A model generated the notes under the pieces. That model ran no database searches. It saw only the letters and a list, made by a program, of their open reading frames with translations, and was not told where the DNA came from. From Blastococcus sp. TF02A-26 (GTDB lineage: Bacteria > Actinomycetota > Actinomycetes > Mycobacteriales > Geodermatophilaceae): DNA of 64,000 nucleotides. The stretch is taken from contig NZ_QOHG01000003.1 in NCBI RefSeq assembly GCF_003319125.1, positions 276,579 to 340,578 on the forward strand. Reading direction: 5' to 3'. Within the stretch, counting starts at the first letter, position 1; each line of letters begins with the position of its first letter. Below are positions 25,207 through 33,832 of the stretch, piece after piece. The translations under genes and the position numbers were made by a program.

Positions 25207-26109
25207 GTGACGGCGGAGCAGGTCGACGGGATGGACCCCGTGCTGCTCCGCGCGGCGGTCGAGACCACCGAGGCGCTGCTCGTCGTGGTGGACGGCGAGG
25301 GCCGCATCCTGCTGGCCAACCCGGCCCTCGAGCGGTTCACCGGCCGGTCGGCCGCCGAGCTGCTCGGCCGGCACTTCACCGACGTCTACGTGGTGCCCGA
25401 GCACGTGGCGCTCGCCCGGGACGCCGTCTCCCGAGCCGTCGCCACCGGGCAGGCGCACCCACAGGAGGGGGACTGGCTGACCGGCACCGGAGAGCGCCGC
25501 CGCATCGCGATGCGCAACACGGTGCTCACCGACGAGGCCGGGCGCCCGCACGCCATCGCCTGCGTCGCGGTCGACGTCACCGAGGACCCGCAGCGGCACG
25601 CGCGCCTGCTGCACCGCGCGGAGACCGACCTGCTGACCGGCATCGCGAACCGGGCGGTCCTGTTCGAGGTGCTGCGCGTGCACCAGGAGGGCGGCGCGGG
25701 CTGCGGCGTGCTGTTCTGCGACCTCGACGACTTCAAGGAGGTCAACGATGCGCACGGGCACCCCGTGGGCGACGGCGTCCTGGCCGAGGTCGCCGGTCGT
25801 CTCGCGGCGGCGGTCCCGCCCGAGCACCTGGTGGCGCGCTTCGGCGGGGACGAGTTCGTCGTCGTCTGCCCCGCGGCCTCCGCGGCGGAGCTCGAGCAGC
25901 TCGCCGCCGAGGTCGCCGAGCGGATGACCGTCCCGTTCACCACCCCGGCCGGGCCGCTGCGGCTCGGCGTGAGCGTCGGCGTGGCCGTCGGGCGGGACGG
26001 CGAGACCGCAGACGAGCTCATCGCCCGGGCCGACCGCGCGATGTACGGGGTGAAGACCCACCGGCGGCGCCGCTCGGTGCGGGAGGACCCGCCGGAGACG
26101 CTGCGCTGA
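25207..26109 (+). CDS. PAS-GGDEF diguanylate cyclase
   Basis: A 300-residue soluble protein. PAS domain at about 12-130 (LVVVDGEGRILLANPALERFTG). GGDEF domain at about 135-290 (TDLLTGIANRAVLF; FCDLDDFKEVNDAHGHPVGD; active loop RFGGDEFVVV), so the cyclase site is intact. The usual inhibitory RxxD site before GGDEF is absent (PEHL instead), so product inhibition is probably lost. It should synthesise cyclic di-GMP in response to a PAS-sensed cue. Together with the GAF-EAL protein at 20734 it provides opposing activities around the exporter pair. GTG 25207; a palindromic repeat follows the stop. Confidence 0.87.
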   Translation: MTAEQVDGMDPVLLRAAVETTEALLVVVDGEGRILLANPALERFTGRSAAELLGRHFTDVYVVPEHVALARDAVSRAVATGQAHPQEGDWLTGTGERRRIAMRNTVLTDEAGRPHAIACVAVDVTEDPQRHARLLHRAETDLLTGIANRAVLFEVLRVHQEGGAGCGVLFCDLDDFKEVNDAHGHPVGDGVLAEVAGRLAAAVPPEHLVARFGGDEFVVVCPAASAAELEQLAAEVAERMTVPFTTPAGPLRLGVSVGVAVGRDGETADELIARADRAMYGVKTHRRRRSVREDPPETLR

Positions 26110-26136
26110 CCGGGCCGTCGGGGTGTCTCCCGCGGT

Positions 26137-26174
26137 GCTCGGGCTCTGCCCCGTATGTGGGGCAGAGCCCGAGC
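26137..26174. repeat. Palindromic intergenic repeat, copy B
   Basis: Arms GCTCGGGCTCTGCCCC (26137-26152) and its perfect complement (26159-26174), loop GTATGT. Outer bases GTCTCCC (26125-26131) and GGGAGAC (26180-26186) extend the stem. The T-to-G change against the other copies is matched by a compensating change in the opposite arm. Confidence 0.78.
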
Positions 26175-26223
26175 GTCCTGGGAGACCTCCCCCGACCGGG
26201 CGTGATCACGGTCGCGTTCCGGA

Positions 26224-27333
26224 ATGTCCGACGGGGCCTGTGTGTCCCAACCAGGCGTGGACCTCTTCTCCCCCGTGACCCTGGGCGCCCTCGAGCTCGC
26301 CAACCGCGTGGCGATGGCGCCCCTGACCCGGATGCGCTCCGGCGCGCAGGGCGTCCCCGGCGACCTCGTCGTCGAGCACTACGCCCAGCGCGCGGGCCTC
26401 GGCCTGATCGTCACCGAGGGGACCTACCCGGTGCACGAGTCGCAGGCGTTCGTCGGCCAGCCCGGGATCGTCACCGACGAGCAGGTGGCCGGCTGGCGCC
26501 GCGTCGCCGACGCCGTGCACGCCCGTGGCGGTCGCATCGTCATGCAGGTCATGCACGGCGGCCGGGTCACCCACCCCGACATCAACGGCGGCCGCCGGGT
26601 CGAGGCGCCGAGCGCGATCGCCATCGACGGCGAGGCCCGGACCGCCACCGGCAAGCACGCCTATCCCGTGCCGCACGCCCTGACCACCGCGGAGGTCCGC
26701 GAGCGGGTGCAGACCTTCGTCGACGCCTCCCGCCGCGCCATCGAGGCCGGCCTGGACGGCGTGGAGCTGCACGGCGCCAACGGCTACCTGCTGCACGAGT
26801 TCCTCTCCCCGGCGTCCAACCGCCGCGACGACGAGTACGGCGGCTCGCCGGAGAACCGCGCCCGCTTCGTCGTCGAGGTGGCCACCGCGGTCGCCGCGGA
26901 GATCGGCGCCGGGCGCGTGGGCCTGCGGATCTCTCCGGAGCACGGCATCCAGGACGCCCTCGAGCCCGACCGGGACGACGTCCTGGCCACGTACGGGTAC
27001 CTCATGGACCAGCTGCGGCCGCTCGGCCTGGCCTACCTCTCGGTGCTGCACCGCGAGCCGGCCGGGGACCTGGTGCAGGAGCTGCGTCGCCGCTTCGACG
27101 GGCCGCTCATGGCCAACAGCGGCTTCGGCTCGATCACCACCCGGGACGAGGCGGTCGCGCTCATCGACAGCGCGCACGCCGACGTCGTCGCCGTCGGCCG
27201 GGCCGTGATCGCCAACCCCGACCTGGTCGAGCGCTGGGCCGGGCAGCACCCGGAGAACGAGCAGCGGCCGCACCTCTACTACGCCGACGGCGCCGAGGGC
27301 TACACCGACTACCCGGTGCTCCGGGCCGGCTGA
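26224..27333 (+). CDS. Old yellow enzyme family NADH:flavin oxidoreductase
   Basis: A 369-residue FMN-dependent ene-reductase. TIM-barrel landmarks: LFSPVTLGALELANRVAMAPLTRMR at the N-terminus, EGTYP, the substrate-binding HGANGYLLHEFLSP (His and Asn that bind the substrate carbonyl and the Tyr proton donor all present), SNRRDDEYGGSPENR, and the phosphate site NSGFGS with AVGRAVIANPDL. It belongs to the classical OYE (plant/NemA-like) class and should reduce activated alkenes or nitro compounds. ATG 26224 or GTG 26242 could be the start; GTG has a better ribosome site (ACGGGG). Confidence 0.88.
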   Translation: MSDGACVSQPGVDLFSPVTLGALELANRVAMAPLTRMRSGAQGVPGDLVVEHYAQRAGLGLIVTEGTYPVHESQAFVGQPGIVTDEQVAGWRRVADAVHARGGRIVMQVMHGGRVTHPDINGGRRVEAPSAIAIDGEARTATGKHAYPVPHALTTAEVRERVQTFVDASRRAIEAGLDGVELHGANGYLLHEFLSPASNRRDDEYGGSPENRARFVVEVATAVAAEIGAGRVGLRISPEHGIQDALEPDRDDVLATYGYLMDQLRPLGLAYLSVLHREPAGDLVQELRRRFDGPLMANSGFGSITTRDEAVALIDSAHADVVAVGRAVIANPDLVERWAGQHPENEQRPHLYYADGAEGYTDYPVLRAG

Positions 27334-27343
27334 CCCGGCCGGG

Positions 27344-27982
27344 TCAGGCGAGCCGGCCGTCCTCCAGGCGGAGCACGCGGTCGGCCGCCGTCACCACCGC
27401 CGGGTCGTGGCTGGCCACCAGCACGCCGGTCCCGCCGGCGCAGGCCTCCCGCAGCACGCCGAGCACGGTGCCGGTGAGCTCCTCGTCGAGGTGCCCGGTC
27501 GGCTCGTCGGCGAGCAGGAAGGCCGGGCGGACGACGAGGGCGCGGGCCAGCGCGGTCCGCTGCTGCTGGCCCAGCGACACCTCGCTCGGCAGCCGGTCGG
27601 CGAGAGCGTCCAGGCGCAGGGCCGTCAGGGCGGCGGTCGCGGCCGCCGCCGGGTCGGCGTCGCCGGCCAGCCGCGCGGGCAGCGTGACGTTGCCGCCGAC
27701 GGTGAGCTCCTCGAGCAGCCCGAACTGCTGGGGGACGACGGCGACGGTCGTCCACGGCGCCGTCGCAGGAGCCTCGGCGCCCGGCACGGAGACGGTGCCG
27801 GCGTCGGGCCGCTCCCAGCCGAGCAGGCAGTTGAGCAGCGTGGACTTGCCCGACCCCGAGCGGCCCAGTAGCGCCACCAGCTCGCCCGGTCCGACGTCCA
27901 GCGACACGCCCCGCAGCGCGTGCACCCGCTCCCGGCCGCGGCGGTAGGACTTCGCGAGGTCCACGCCGCGCAGCGCGCTCAC
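27344..27982 (-). CDS. ABC transporter ATP-binding protein (second ATPase)
   Basis: A 212-residue nucleotide-binding domain: Walker A LGRSGSGKST, Q-loop VPQQFGLL, signature VSLGQQQRTALA (Leu in place of the first Gly of LSGGQ), Walker B FLLADEP and H-loop ASHD. It belongs to the MacB/LolD-like group that partners FtsX-type permeases. Its start overlaps the stop of the preceding ABC gene (ATGA), and both follow the permease, making a three-gene operon. The substrate is unknown; such systems move lipids, peptides or signals rather than nutrients. Confidence 0.87.
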   Translation of the reverse strand: MSALRGVDLAKSYRRGRERVHALRGVSLDVGPGELVALLGRSGSGKSTLLNCLLGWERPDAGTVSVPGAEAPATAPWTTVAVVPQQFGLLEELTVGGNVTLPARLAGDADPAAAATAALTALRLDALADRLPSEVSLGQQQRTALARALVVRPAFLLADEPTGHLDEELTGTVLGVLREACAGGTGVLVASHDPAVVTAADRVLRLEDGRLA

Positions 27983-28797
27983 CGCCCGGGCTCCCGCAGC
28001 ACGACGCCGTCCTCGGTGACCTCGAGCAGCGCCCGCCGGTCGGGGAAGCGGGCGAGGGCGTCCTCCGGCAGCTGGATCCGGCCGTCGCCGTCGATCACCG
28101 CGAGCCGGCGCCCGGCCACCTCCTCGTGCGCGACCGTGCCCGAGCGCAGGTGGACCACCCGGTCGGCCGCCGCGGCGGCGAGCGGGTCGTGGGTGGCGAG
28201 CACGACGGTCGTCCCGGTCCCGGCCAGGCCGCGCACGGCCTCGAGGAGGTCGGCGGTCGTGCGGCTGTCGAGCTCGCTGGTCGGTTCGTCGGCGACGAGC
28301 AGGGCCGGCCGGCCGGTCACCGCCTGGGCGAAGGCCAGCCGCTGCTGCTCGCCGCCGGAGAGCTCGGCGGGCCGGTGGTCCACCCGGTCGGCGAGACCCA
28401 GGCGGTCGACCAGCTCCGCGGCGTCGTCCCCCTCGGTGCCGCGCAGCCGGGCCGCCGCGGCCAGGTGCTCGCGGACGGTGAGGTGCGGCGAGAGGTTCTG
28501 CGCCGGCCGCGCGAAGACGTAGCCGATCGAGCGCCGGCGCAGGGTGCGCAGGCCGCGGGTGGACAGCCCGCCGAGCGACTGCCCGGCGATCACCGCGCGC
28601 CCCGCGGTCGGCCGGTCCTGCGCGGCCAGGATCCGCAGCAGCGAACTCTTGCCCGAGCCCGAGGGTCCGGTGATGGCGGTGACCCGGCCCGCCGGGACGA
28701 CGACGTCGACGCCCTTGAGCGCGTGCACCTCGCCGCTCGGGGACCAGTAGATGCGGACCAGTCCCTCACACGACGCGGCCGGGGGGTCAGGTGGCAT
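27979..28797 (-). CDS. ABC transporter ATP-binding protein (first ATPase)
   Basis: A 272-residue ATPase with Walker A TGPSGSGKSS, Q-loop FARPAQNL, perfect signature LSGGEQQRLAFA, Walker B LLVADEP and switch His in LATHD. About 45 residues follow the ATPase core (VAGRRLAVIDGDGRIQLPED onward), resembling a short beta-rich regulatory tail that reads like an AbrB/SpoVT-type element. The start lies inside the end of the permease gene (11-bp overlap), so it is translationally coupled to it. Two different ATPases with one large permease suggest a heterodimeric motor. Confidence 0.86.
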   Translation of the reverse strand: MPPDPPAASCEGLVRIYWSPSGEVHALKGVDVVVPAGRVTAITGPSGSGKSSLLRILAAQDRPTAGRAVIAGQSLGGLSTRGLRTLRRRSIGYVFARPAQNLSPHLTVREHLAAAARLRGTEGDDAAELVDRLGLADRVDHRPAELSGGEQQRLAFAQAVTGRPALLVADEPTSELDSRTTADLLEAVRGLAGTGTTVVLATHDPLAAAAADRVVHLRSGTVAHEEVAGRRLAVIDGDGRIQLPEDALARFPDRRALLEVTEDGVVLREPGR

Positions 28798-31189
28798 CGC
28801 GCATCACCCGTCCGCCGTCGGCCTGCCGAGCGGCCCGGCCGGTGAGGACGGCCCCGGCGACCGTCGCGAGGGCGGCACCCGCGACGACCGCGACGAGCGA
28901 GCCCCACGGCACCGCGACCAGCGGGCCGGGCAGCACGTCGGGCACCGGGTCGAGCAGCTCCACGAGCAGCGCCGACACCGGCAGGGCCACGGCGACGGCG
29001 AGGACGGCGCTCAGGCCGGCGAGCAGGCCCGTCTCCAGCGCCGCGGCGCTGCGCTGGGCGGCGGCGCCCACGCCCATGCGGGTCAGCAGCACCGAGGCGG
29101 CGGCCCGGCGTCGCTGCTGGGCGACGGCCTGCAGCGCCAGGCCGGTGAGACCGAGCAGGCCGGCGAGCGCGGCGACGCCGCGGAGGTGACCGAAGGACCA
29201 GGTCCGGGCGTTGAGCTCGGGGCGGGCGGCGAAGTCGCCGGAGGTGACCACCTGGTCGGGGTCGAAGGACCAGCCGGCGGCGGTGAGGGCGCCGAGCACC
29301 GGAGCGGCCTCGCCGCGCGCCCACAGCTCCTGGTCGAGGAAGGTCTCCGGGTCCCGGCCGGCGGCCTCGATGGCCGCCCGGAAGCCGTCCTGGTCGGCGA
29401 CGAGCAGCGGGACGTCGGACCGCTGCCCCGGGAAGGCGGTCACCCGGCCCACCACCTCCACCGGCACGGCGTACACGCGGGCGAACTCGGCCACCAGGTC
29501 CCCGTCGAGGTCCCCGGGGACGGAGCCGGCGACCACGACGGGCACCCGGTCGCCGCGGTGGTCCTCCAGCGCCGCGGCGAGGTCGGCCAGCGGGCGGTCG
29601 GCGAGCCGGGGGTCCCAGCGCACGACGTCGACCGGGTCGGGAGGCCGCACGGCCAGCACGTCGACGGCCAGGTCCTGCGGCACCAGCGTGAGGCGGGTGG
29701 CCCGCTCCACGATCGTGGCGCCCTCGGGTGAGGGCCCCGCGTCCTGGACGCGCCGCAGCAGCGGGACGACGACGTCGCCGGCCGCGGCGACGGCCGCCTT
29801 GGCGTCGACGGTGCGCGCGGCGGAGTCGGCGAGCGTGCCCGCCTGGACGACGAGCCCGAGCGCCAGGGCCGTGGTCACCACGACGAGGCGGACGGCGCCG
29901 CGTCCGGCCGCGACGCGGGAGAGGGCGAGGAACGGCGCGGGAGCCAGCCGCCCGAGGCGCGCCCGGCCGCGGCGGCCGAGCCGGGGCAGCAGGGCCGTGA
30001 GCGCCCCGGCCGCGACCACGGTGGCCAGCAGCGGGAGCACGAGGGGGAGCAGCTGCAGGTCACCGCCGTCGTCGGTGTCGCCGGTGAGGACGAGCGCGGT
30101 GACCGCGACGGTGATCCCCGCCGTGACCGCCACCCACGGGACGGTGCGGCGCGGGCGGCGGCCGACGACGTCCATCCGGCCGACGGCCACGGCGGTGACC
30201 GCGGCGACGGTGACCAGTGCGGTGAGCGCACCGGCGGCGGCCGCGAGGGCCGCCCAGCGGGCGACGCCGTCCGGCAGGGAGCTGGAGGGGCCGAGGGCGC
30301 GGACCAGCAGCCACCCGGCCGCGCTCCCGGCGGCCGTGCCGCCGAGCACCGGCAGGACCGCCTCGCGCAGGGCGGCGCCGGCGGCCCGGGCGGGGGAGAG
30401 CCCCCGGACCAGGAGGGCCCGCAGCTCGCTCTCGCGGCGGCGGACCCGCTGCCCGGCCCAGGCGCCGACCAGCACCAGCGCGGCCAGCGCGCCTCCGGCG
30501 CCGACGGCGGTCACCGGCGGGACGAGCAGCTCGACGGTGCGGTCGGCGGTGCGCAGGGCCTCGGGCAGCCGGGACTGCGGCGCGGGCGGCCCGAGGCCGG
30601 CGACCGCGGCCTGCCGGCCGACGTCCCCTCCCGGCGAGGCCAGGGCCGAGCGGAAGCGGTCGAGGCGGGCGGCGGCGGCCCGGGCGGCGTCGACGTCCAG
30701 GCCGTCGGCCAGCGGGAGGAACCACTCGAGGAACAGGCCGCTCTCGACCTCGTCGGCGGCGGCGAGGACGATCGAGCGGGGCGCGATCACCGCCGCGGTG
30801 GGGTAGATCGGGTCGTCCAGGCCCCGGTAGCGCGGCTGGGTGAGGAGCGCCTCCTGCCCGGCCCAGTAGGGCGGCAACTCCGGAGGCAGGTCGGCGTAGA
30901 CGCCACCGATCGGCAGCACCAGCGGCGTCCCGTCGGAGCTCTCGGTGGTGAGGACGTCGCCGGGGCGCAGGCCCTTCAGGTCGGCGAGGCGCTGCGGGAC
31001 GAGGACGGCGTCGGCACGGGCCTCGCCGGCGAGGACGTCGACGTTCTCCTCCGCGCCGGTGCGGGAGAACAGCAGCAGCCGGTTGGCGCCCTCGGGCGTC
31101 GGGATGAAGACGGTGTCGCGGATCCGGACCAGGGCGCGGGGCGGGTCCAGACCGATCTCGGTCGCGGTCGCGGTGACGGCGTCGTCCAC
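28787..31189 (-). CDS. FtsX-like ABC permease (N-terminus displaced by a frameshift)
   Basis: An 800-residue continuous frame covering nearly all of a large two-module FtsX permease. It comprises an extracellular part (about 1-215), membrane segments around 225-250, 275-300, 315-345, 360-380 and 395-415, a second extracellular part (440-620), then C-terminal helices around 650, 695 and 735-790. What it lacks is the first membrane helix. That helix is encoded immediately upstream in another frame (31190-31394), so a one-base-type indel near 31190-31225 separates the two parts. As written, translation would begin at GTG 31189 without the signal-anchor helix, and the product would probably be misplaced. 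It is the first gene of the ABC operon. Confidence 0.8.
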   Translation of the reverse strand: MDDAVTATATEIGLDPPRALVRIRDTVFIPTPEGANRLLLFSRTGAEENVDVLAGEARADAVLVPQRLADLKGLRPGDVLTTESSDGTPLVLPIGGVYADLPPELPPYWAGQEALLTQPRYRGLDDPIYPTAAVIAPRSIVLAAADEVESGLFLEWFLPLADGLDVDAARAAAARLDRFRSALASPGGDVGRQAAVAGLGPPAPQSRLPEALRTADRTVELLVPPVTAVGAGGALAALVLVGAWAGQRVRRRESELRALLVRGLSPARAAGAALREAVLPVLGGTAAGSAAGWLLVRALGPSSSLPDGVARWAALAAAAGALTALVTVAAVTAVAVGRMDVVGRRPRRTVPWVAVTAGITVAVTALVLTGDTDDGGDLQLLPLVLPLLATVVAAGALTALLPRLGRRGRARLGRLAPAPFLALSRVAAGRGAVRLVVVTTALALGLVVQAGTLADSAARTVDAKAAVAAAGDVVVPLLRRVQDAGPSPEGATIVERATRLTLVPQDLAVDVLAVRPPDPVDVVRWDPRLADRPLADLAAALEDHRGDRVPVVVAGSVPGDLDGDLVAEFARVYAVPVEVVGRVTAFPGQRSDVPLLVADQDGFRAAIEAAGRDPETFLDQELWARGEAAPVLGALTAAGWSFDPDQVVTSGDFAARPELNARTWSFGHLRGVAALAGLLGLTGLALQAVAQQRRRAAASVLLTRMGVGAAAQRSAAALETGLLAGLSAVLAVAVALPVSALLVELLDPVPDVLPGPLVAVPWGSLVAVVAGAALATVAGAVLTGRAARQADGGRVMRDAT

Positions 31190-31394
31190 CAGCCCAGCGC
31201 GGGCGGCCGGCGGCGGCCCGCTCGCGCTGCCAGCTGCCCTCCTCGGCGGACCCGGCGAGCAGCGGGACGGAGACGACCACGGCGGCGAGGACCGCGACCA
31301 GCACGGTCAGCCCGAGCGCCTGGTCCCGGTGCGGCAGGAGCGCGATACGCAGCCGCCGCAGCGTGCGGCGCGACCGGGGCCCAGGCGCGCGCAT
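31190..31394 (-). pseudogene. Displaced N-terminal segment of the FtsX-like permease
   Basis: Beginning at ATG 31394, this frame encodes MRAPGPRSRRTLRRLRIALL, then a hydrophobic helix (LGLTVLVAVLAAVVVSVPLL) and GSAEEGSWQRERA. This is the standard basic N-terminus, signal-anchor and first extracellular residues of FtsX-type ABC permeases. After about residue 60 the frame degenerates into Arg-rich low-complexity sequence, while the downstream permease continues in another frame from LVDDAVTATATEIGLD. The two pieces evidently form one ancestral gene split by a frameshift, real or a sequencing error. Confidence 0.7.
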
Positions 31395-31449
31395 CCGCGG
31401 AAACTAGCGGCCCCGGTGCTCCGGCATCCAGCACGCACAGGTCTCGGAG

Positions 31450-31489
31450 CGCTCGTGCTCTGCCCATTCGAGCGGGCAGAGCACGAGCG
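31450..31489. repeat. Palindromic intergenic repeat, copy C
   Basis: Arms CGCTCGTGCTCTGCCC (31450-31465) and its perfect complement (31474-31489), loop ATTCGAGC, followed by TCCGCGGGG. It sits between the MMPL gene stop (31499, leftward) and the ABC permease start. Confidence 0.8.
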
Positions 31490-31498
31490 TCCGCGGGG

Positions 31499-33697
31499 TC
31501 AGCGGTCGGCGGAGGCCAGCTCCCGCCGGGTCTCGGCGTCGCGCCGCTCGAGGGCCGCGCCCTCGATGTCGACGTCGGGCAGGACCCGGTCCAGCCAGCG
31601 GGGAAGCCACCAGGCGCGGCGGCCCAGCAGCGTCATCACCGCCGGCACGATCGCCATCCGGACGACGAACGCGTCGACCAGCACGCCGAACGCCAGCGCG
31701 AAGCCGATGCTCTTCACGGTGGCGTCGTGGCCGAGGATGAACCCGCCGAACACCGAGCCCATGATCAGCGCCGCCGCCGTCACCACGCGGGCGCCGGACC
31801 GGAAGCCGCCGACGACCGCCTCGGTCGGCTCCGTGCCGTGCACGTGCTCCTCGCGCATCCGGCTGACGAGGAAGACCTCGTAGTCCATGGCGAGGCCGAA
31901 CAGGAGCCCGATGAGCAGGATCGGCAGGAAGCTGAGCACCGGGCCGGTGGACTCGACGCCGAGCAGCCCGGCCAGCCAGCCCCACTGGAAGACGGCGACC
32001 AGGGCGCCGAAGGTGGCGGCGAGGCTGAGCAGGAAGCCGAGCGTGGCCTTGATCGGCACGAGGACCGACCGGAAGGCCAGCATCAGCAGCAGGAACGCCA
32101 GGCCGACGACGACCAGGAGGAAGACCGGCAGCGCGGCGCCGAGCTTCTCGGAGATGTCGATTCCGAGCGCGGTGTTGCCGGTGACGGCGAGCTCGGAGCC
32201 GGTCTCGTCGGTGAGGCCGGGGCGCAGGTCGCGGATGTCCTGCACCAGCGCCTCCGTGCCGGCCGCCGAGGGGCCGTCCTCGGGGATGACGGAGAGGATC
32301 GCGGTGTCGCCGGCCTCGTTGGGCTGCGGCGGGGCGACGGTCGCGACGCCGTCCAGCTCGCCGACCGCCGCGGCCGTGGCGGCGAAGGCGGCGGTCGGGT
32401 CGTCGGCGTCGGTGGCGTCGACGAGGACCGTGAGCGGGCCGTTGAACCCGGGACCGAAGGCGCCGGCGAGCAGGTCGTAGGCCTGCCGCTGGGTGGTCTC
32501 CGCGCCGAGGTCGCCCTCGGTGGGCAGGCCCAGCCGCAGGTCGAGCGCGGGCAGGGCGACGACTCCCAGGCCGACGACGCCGGCGACGAGCACGGCGACC
32601 GGGCGGCGGGTGACCCGGCGCGCCCAGCGGGTGCCGGCGGAGTCCCCGGTCGCCAGCGCGGCCTGGCGGCGGCGCAGGCCCGGCACCTTCCAGCGGTCGA
32701 AGCGGTCGCCGGCGAAGCCGAGCAGCGCGGGGACGAGCGTCAGGGCGACCAGGACCGCGACGCCGACCATGCCGGCGGCGACCAGGCCCATCGTGGTGAG
32801 GAACGGGATCCCGACGACGGTGAGCCCGGCCAGCGCGATCATGACCGTGAGGCCGGCGAAGACGACCGCGCTGCCGGCGGTGCCGACGGCCCGGCCGGCG
32901 GACTCGCGGGCGCCCATCCCGGCGGCGAGCTGCTCCTTGTGCCGGATGGTGATGAACAGGGCGTAGTCGATCCCGACGGCCAGGCCGATCATCAGGCCGA
33001 GGGTGGGCGTGGTGCTGGTCAGGTCCACGACGGAGGACAGTGCGAGCACCCCGGCCATGCCGGCGCCGACGCCGATGAGGGCGGTCAGCAGCGGCAGCCC
33101 CGCCGCCAGCAGCGAGCCGAAGGTGATGGCGAGGACGACCATCGCGACGAGCACGCCGATGGCCTCGGCCGCGCCCTGCGCCGGTGCGGCCTGGGTGGCC
33201 TCGCCGCCGAACTCGACCTGCAGCCCGGCGTCCTCGGCGGCGTCGGCGACGGCGAGCAGCTCGGTGCGGGCGTCGTCGGTGACGTCGGGGACCTGGACGT
33301 CGTAGCTGACCGTCGCGTAGGCGACCGCGCCGTCGGGGGAGACGCCCTGCCGGGCGAAGGGGTCGCTCACGGCGGCGACCTGCTCGGCCTCCGCGGCCTC
33401 GGCCAGCGCCTGCTGGACGGCGGCGGCGTACTCCGGGTCGGTGACCGCGCTGCCTTCCGGGGCGGCGAACACGATCCGGGCGGTGGCACCGCCGGCGCCG
33501 CCCTCGGGGAAGCGCTCGGCGAGCGTCTCGAGGGCGGTGACGGACTCGACGCCGGGGATGCTCAGCTGGGCGTCGGCATCGCGGCCGAAGGCGCCGGCGA
33601 GCGCGCCGAGGCCGACGAGGGCGACGACCCACGCGAGCAGGACGGTCTTCCGGCGGGCGAAGGCCCAGCGTCCGAGACGGTGGAGGAGGACGGCCAC
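31499..33697 (-). CDS. MMPL/RND family exporter
   Basis: A 732-residue membrane protein with the MMPL duplicated architecture: helix 1 at about 17-37, an extracellular loop, helices 2-6 (about 175-335), second helix 7 (about 370), second loop, helices 8-12 (about 535-700). Each half carries the proton-relay Asp-Tyr pair (GLAVGIDYALFITIR and GLAMDYEVFLVSRMREEH). MMPL proteins export lipids, lipoglycans or drugs. It is divergent from a TetR regulator, with two palindromic operators in the gap, so it is probably induced by a substrate that releases this repressor. Confidence 0.9.
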   Translation of the reverse strand: MAVLLHRLGRWAFARRKTVLLAWVVALVGLGALAGAFGRDADAQLSIPGVESVTALETLAERFPEGGAGGATARIVFAAPEGSAVTDPEYAAAVQQALAEAAEAEQVAAVSDPFARQGVSPDGAVAYATVSYDVQVPDVTDDARTELLAVADAAEDAGLQVEFGGEATQAAPAQGAAEAIGVLVAMVVLAITFGSLLAAGLPLLTALIGVGAGMAGVLALSSVVDLTSTTPTLGLMIGLAVGIDYALFITIRHKEQLAAGMGARESAGRAVGTAGSAVVFAGLTVMIALAGLTVVGIPFLTTMGLVAAGMVGVAVLVALTLVPALLGFAGDRFDRWKVPGLRRRQAALATGDSAGTRWARRVTRRPVAVLVAGVVGLGVVALPALDLRLGLPTEGDLGAETTQRQAYDLLAGAFGPGFNGPLTVLVDATDADDPTAAFAATAAAVGELDGVATVAPPQPNEAGDTAILSVIPEDGPSAAGTEALVQDIRDLRPGLTDETGSELAVTGNTALGIDISEKLGAALPVFLLVVVGLAFLLLMLAFRSVLVPIKATLGFLLSLAATFGALVAVFQWGWLAGLLGVESTGPVLSFLPILLIGLLFGLAMDYEVFLVSRMREEHVHGTEPTEAVVGGFRSGARVVTAAALIMGSVFGGFILGHDATVKSIGFALAFGVLVDAFVVRMAIVPAVMTLLGRRAWWLPRWLDRVLPDVDIEGAALERRDAETRRELASADR

Positions 33698-33748
33698 GGG
33701 AGGCTCCAGGGAGGTCGGTGGTCGGGCGCGAGACGACGGCAGCGGCGC

Positions 33749-33787
33749 CTAGCCGATCGGCAAGGACTGTACTAGCCGAACGGCTAG
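33749..33787. promoter_or_regulatory. Paired TetR operators between MMPL and tetR
   Basis: Two related palindromes: CTAGCCG-AT-CGGCAAG (33749-33764, one mismatched pair) and perfect CTAGCCG-AA-CGGCTAG (33772-33787), centres 23 bp apart. They occupy the middle of the 135-bp divergent region between the MMPL start (33697) and tetR (33833), as expected for sites bound by two TetR dimers. Confidence 0.7.
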
Positions 33788-33832
33788 GTGACGGATGACC
33801 CGCGTCACGCCCGGAGCGTCTACAGTGCGCCG

